Assembly (NCBI GenBank): GCA_903922535.1
Contig: CAIXUF010000086.1
Location: forward strand, 1 to 7,126
Direction: 5' to 3'
Source of the DNA: Candidatus Hydrogenedentota bacterium
GTDB taxonomy: Bacteria; Hydrogenedentota; Hydrogenedentia; Hydrogenedentiales; CAITNO01
Length of the DNA: 7,126 bases
Numbering within the stretch: the first letter of the stretch is position 1; each line of letters starts with the position of its first letter. Position numbers and translations under genes: made by a program. The notes under the pieces are model-generated. The model saw only the letters and a list, made by a program, of their open reading frames with translations, ran no database searches and was not told where the DNA came from. Positions 5,606 to 7,126 of this stretch are shown piece by piece.

Positions 5606-5612
5606 AAAGGAG
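5606..5612 (+). promoter_or_regulatory. Strong Shine-Dalgarno for the M4 peptidase
   Basis: AAAGGAG lies 7 nt before the ATG at 5620. It decides that start over the in-frame ATG at 5662, which has no comparable site. Confidence 0.75.
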
Positions 5613-5619
5613 ATTGCGT

Positions 5620-7126
5620 ATGCGCGCGCAGCAGGTTCTGGCGGGCGGTGGACACGGACGGATGGGATGGTCGGTGGTGTGCGCCGCCCTGACGCTGTTG
5701 GCGGCAATGCCGGCAATGGCGCAGCCGCAGGTGATTAAGGAAGATCTGAACAAGGTTTTCCACACACTCCAGGCACCCGGCGCCACGGAAAAGTCCGTGC
5801 TGATCACCGACGACGGCGGGTTTATCCACTTCCTCGGCGCGCCGCCCAACGGCCGGTTCATCGCGCGGCAGCCCGCGGACAAGTCGCTCGGCCCCGAAGG
5901 CATTGCGCGCAATTTTGCCAACGACTATCCGGGCGCGTTCGGCATTCTCAGCCCGAGGACAGACTTTTGCGAACGCACGGTGCGCCGCAACGCCAATGCC
6001 TTCGTCCACCTTGAGCAGACCTACGCCGGCCTGTCCGTGCTGGGCGCCGAGATGGTGGTCCAGGTGAACGATGACGGCAGCGTGCGCAATGTCATGAACG
6101 AGCTTGCCAAAGACACCGGCGTGCTCGATTCGGGCACGGTTGCGACCAATCCGACCGTAGCGGCGGACCAGGCCCCCGCCATGGCCGTGCGCCTTGAGGC
6201 CGCCATGCAGGGCCGTGATGAGCGCGATTTCACCGCGTCCGACGCGACACCCATGATCTTCGCCCCCGAAGTGTTTCACCGGGTCGGCGAGCCGCAGCTT
6301 GTCTGGCGCGTGGAAGTGCGGCCGATCGACGTGCGGCAGCCGGAGACGGCCGTCTTCGTGAACGCCCATTCAGGCGCGTTCGCCTTCCACTACCCGCTGC
6401 GCCCCGACGCCAAGTCGCGCAACATCTATGACACCAAGAACCAGACGGACCTGATACTTGCAACGCTGGCGCGCAAGGAAGGCGACAAGGCCACGGGCGA
6501 CGAGTCCGTGGACAATGCGTATGACTATCTTGGGGCCACCTACGACTGGTACTACACCAGTTTCGGCCGTGACAGTTGGGACGGCAAGGGCGGGGTGATG
6601 AAGGGCTATGTGCACATGCCGCTGCTCAACGCGTACTGGGACGGCGCGGAAATGCTGTTTGACGACCTGCTCATCACCGACGACGTGACCGCCCATGAAA
6701 TGACCCACGGCGTCACCGCCACGGAGGTGGGTTTCATTTACGAGAGCTTTGCCGGCGCGCTGAGCGAGGCCTATTCGGACTGGGGCGGCGAGTTTGTCGA
6801 CCTGACCGACGGACTGGGCAACGACACGCCGGCGGTTCGCTGGTACATCGGCGAAGACGACAAGATCGCGCTGGCGAATGTCCCCGCCAATTCCGGCATT
6901 CCGCCCAACGCCATCCGCTACATGAAAGATCCCACCGTGTTCGGCGACCCGGACCGGCTTCACAGCCCGTATCTGCGCAATCCCTATTCGCTGGCGGACT
7001 ACGGGGGCGTGCACAGCAACAGCGGCGTGATCAACAAGCTGACCTACCTGCTGACCGACGGTGACACATTCAACGGCCAGACGGTGACGGGCATGGGCAT
7101 ACCAACGGTGGCGCAGGTGTACTACG
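5620..7126 (+). CDS. Secreted M4 (thermolysin-type) metallopeptidase precursor, C-terminus outside window
   Basis: The frame stays open from 5620 to the right edge (502 codons). A signal peptide (hydrophobic 17-33) ends at PAMA-Q, cleavage after Ala34. Residues about 40-270 are an inhibitory/chaperone propeptide: an FTP-like segment (TDFCERTVRRNANAFVHLEQ, then TYAGLSVLGAEMVVQVNDDG) and a PepSY-like part ending VFVNAHSGAFAFHYPL. The catalytic domain has NAYWDG, HEMTH with His359, Glu360 and His363, the third zinc ligand Glu383 in LSEAYSD exactly 24 residues after His359 as in thermolysin, and Asp460 and His465 in ADYGGVHSNSGVINK (thermolysin Asp226 and His231). All key catalytic residues are present. 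Compared with thermolysin, the stretch between the NAYW motif and HExxH is eight residues shorter and several double-calcium ligands differ. It has its own promoter and long leader. It should be an extracellular endopeptidase, self-activated by propeptide removal. Any C-terminal sorting domain would lie beyond the window. Confidence 0.93.
   Translation, partial: MRAQQVLAGGGHGRMGWSVVCAALTLLAAMPAMAQPQVIKEDLNKVFHTLQAPGATEKSVLITDDGGFIHFLGAPPNGRFIARQPADKSLGPEGIARNFANDYPGAFGILSPRTDFCERTVRRNANAFVHLEQTYAGLSVLGAEMVVQVNDDGSVRNVMNELAKDTGVLDSGTVATNPTVAADQAPAMAVRLEAAMQGRDERDFTASDATPMIFAPEVFHRVGEPQLVWRVEVRPIDVRQPETAVFVNAHSGAFAFHYPLRPDAKSRNIYDTKNQTDLILATLARKEGDKATGDESVDNAYDYLGATYDWYYTSFGRDSWDGKGGVMKGYVHMPLLNAYWDGAEMLFDDLLITDDVTAHEMTHGVTATEVGFIYESFAGALSEAYSDWGGEFVDLTDGLGNDTPAVRWYIGEDDKIALANVPANSGIPPNAIRYMKDPTVFGDPDRLHSPYLRNPYSLADYGGVHSNSGVINKLTYLLTDGDTFNGQTVTGMGIPTVAQVYY

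Larger units (their letters stand above)
5235..5619 (+). other. Promoter and structured leader region upstream of the M4 peptidase
   Basis: This 385-nt gap has no convincing gene. After the sulfatase stop comes a 5-bp GCGCA/TGCGC hairpin (5243-5256) without a clean T-run, then an AT-richer patch with a strong sigma-70 promoter at 5306-5335. The predicted transcript leader, about 275 nt, contains perfect inverted repeats at 5446-5459 (GCGCC/GGCGC, 4-nt loop), 5523-5547 (TCAACC/GGTTGA, 13-nt loop) and 5581-5604. Two 15-codon open frames (5343-5390, 5425-5472) lack ribosome sites. I recognise no known riboswitch. Confidence 0.5.

Noticed and set aside
5554..7014. Minus-strand open frames opposite the M4 peptidase
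   Set aside because: The plus strand carries a complete set of M4 catalytic motifs through this stretch. The minus frames are His/Arg/Gly-rich shadows.
1..7126. tRNA, rRNA, mobile element, attachment site or defence genes
   Set aside because: I looked on both strands for their hallmarks (cloverleaf arms, transposase or integrase motifs, terminal repeats, nuclease or toxin motifs) and saw none.

Overview
The window comes from a GC-rich, didermic-looking bacterium. Every gene in it encodes an exported or membrane-anchored protein. Three traits point loosely to Candidatus Hydrogenedentes, Lentisphaerae or another PVC-adjacent lineage: a Glu-Gly repeat linker plus a C-terminal Cys/membrane-helix/Arg sorting tail in one surface protein, a neutral-ceramidase-like enzyme with Asp/Asn-Gly calcium loops, and a sulfatase-fold enzyme beside a TPR protein. 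This placement rests on recognised protein style, not on a marker gene. No rRNA, tRNA, CRISPR array, insertion sequence or phage gene was seen.

Layout. Positions 1-785 (minus strand, running off the left edge) hold the N-terminal part of a neutral/alkaline ceramidase-like protein. Positions 786-1134 are a divergent control region with two candidate promoters, two perfect 8-bp inverted repeats and three copies of the heptamer ACCGGGT. From 1135 the plus strand carries four genes in a row: a 585-aa surface protein (Glu-Gly linker, ASH-type beta domain, sorting tail), a 163-aa membrane-anchored TPR protein, a 144-aa lipoprotein, and a 427-aa sulfatase-family hydrolase. A gap of about 100 nt with its own promoter candidate separates the TPR gene from the lipoprotein gene, so there are probably two transcription units: 1135-3408 and 3515-5234. 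The lipoprotein and sulfatase genes are one base apart and almost certainly translationally coupled. Positions 5235-5619 are a second control region with the best sigma-70 promoter of the window and a long, hairpin-rich leader. It leads into a secreted M4 (thermolysin-type) prepro-metallopeptidase from 5620 that runs off the right edge.

How the genes may work together. All products should act in or outside the envelope: a lipid amidase-like enzyme, a surface-displayed adhesion or scaffold-like protein, a TPR adaptor, a lipoprotein, an alkaline-phosphatase-superfamily hydrolase and a secreted protease. A cell-surface/exoenzyme neighbourhood is the simplest reading. No shared substrate can be read from the sequence, and I do not see a convincing defence, mobile or otherwise new multi-gene system. 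The least ordinary points are a sulfatase-fold enzyme with Thr at the nucleophile position, the hexamer-built Glu-Gly repeat with the sorting tail, the shared motif in the divergent control region, and stable hairpins directly abutting the Shine-Dalgarno sequence of two exported-protein genes.
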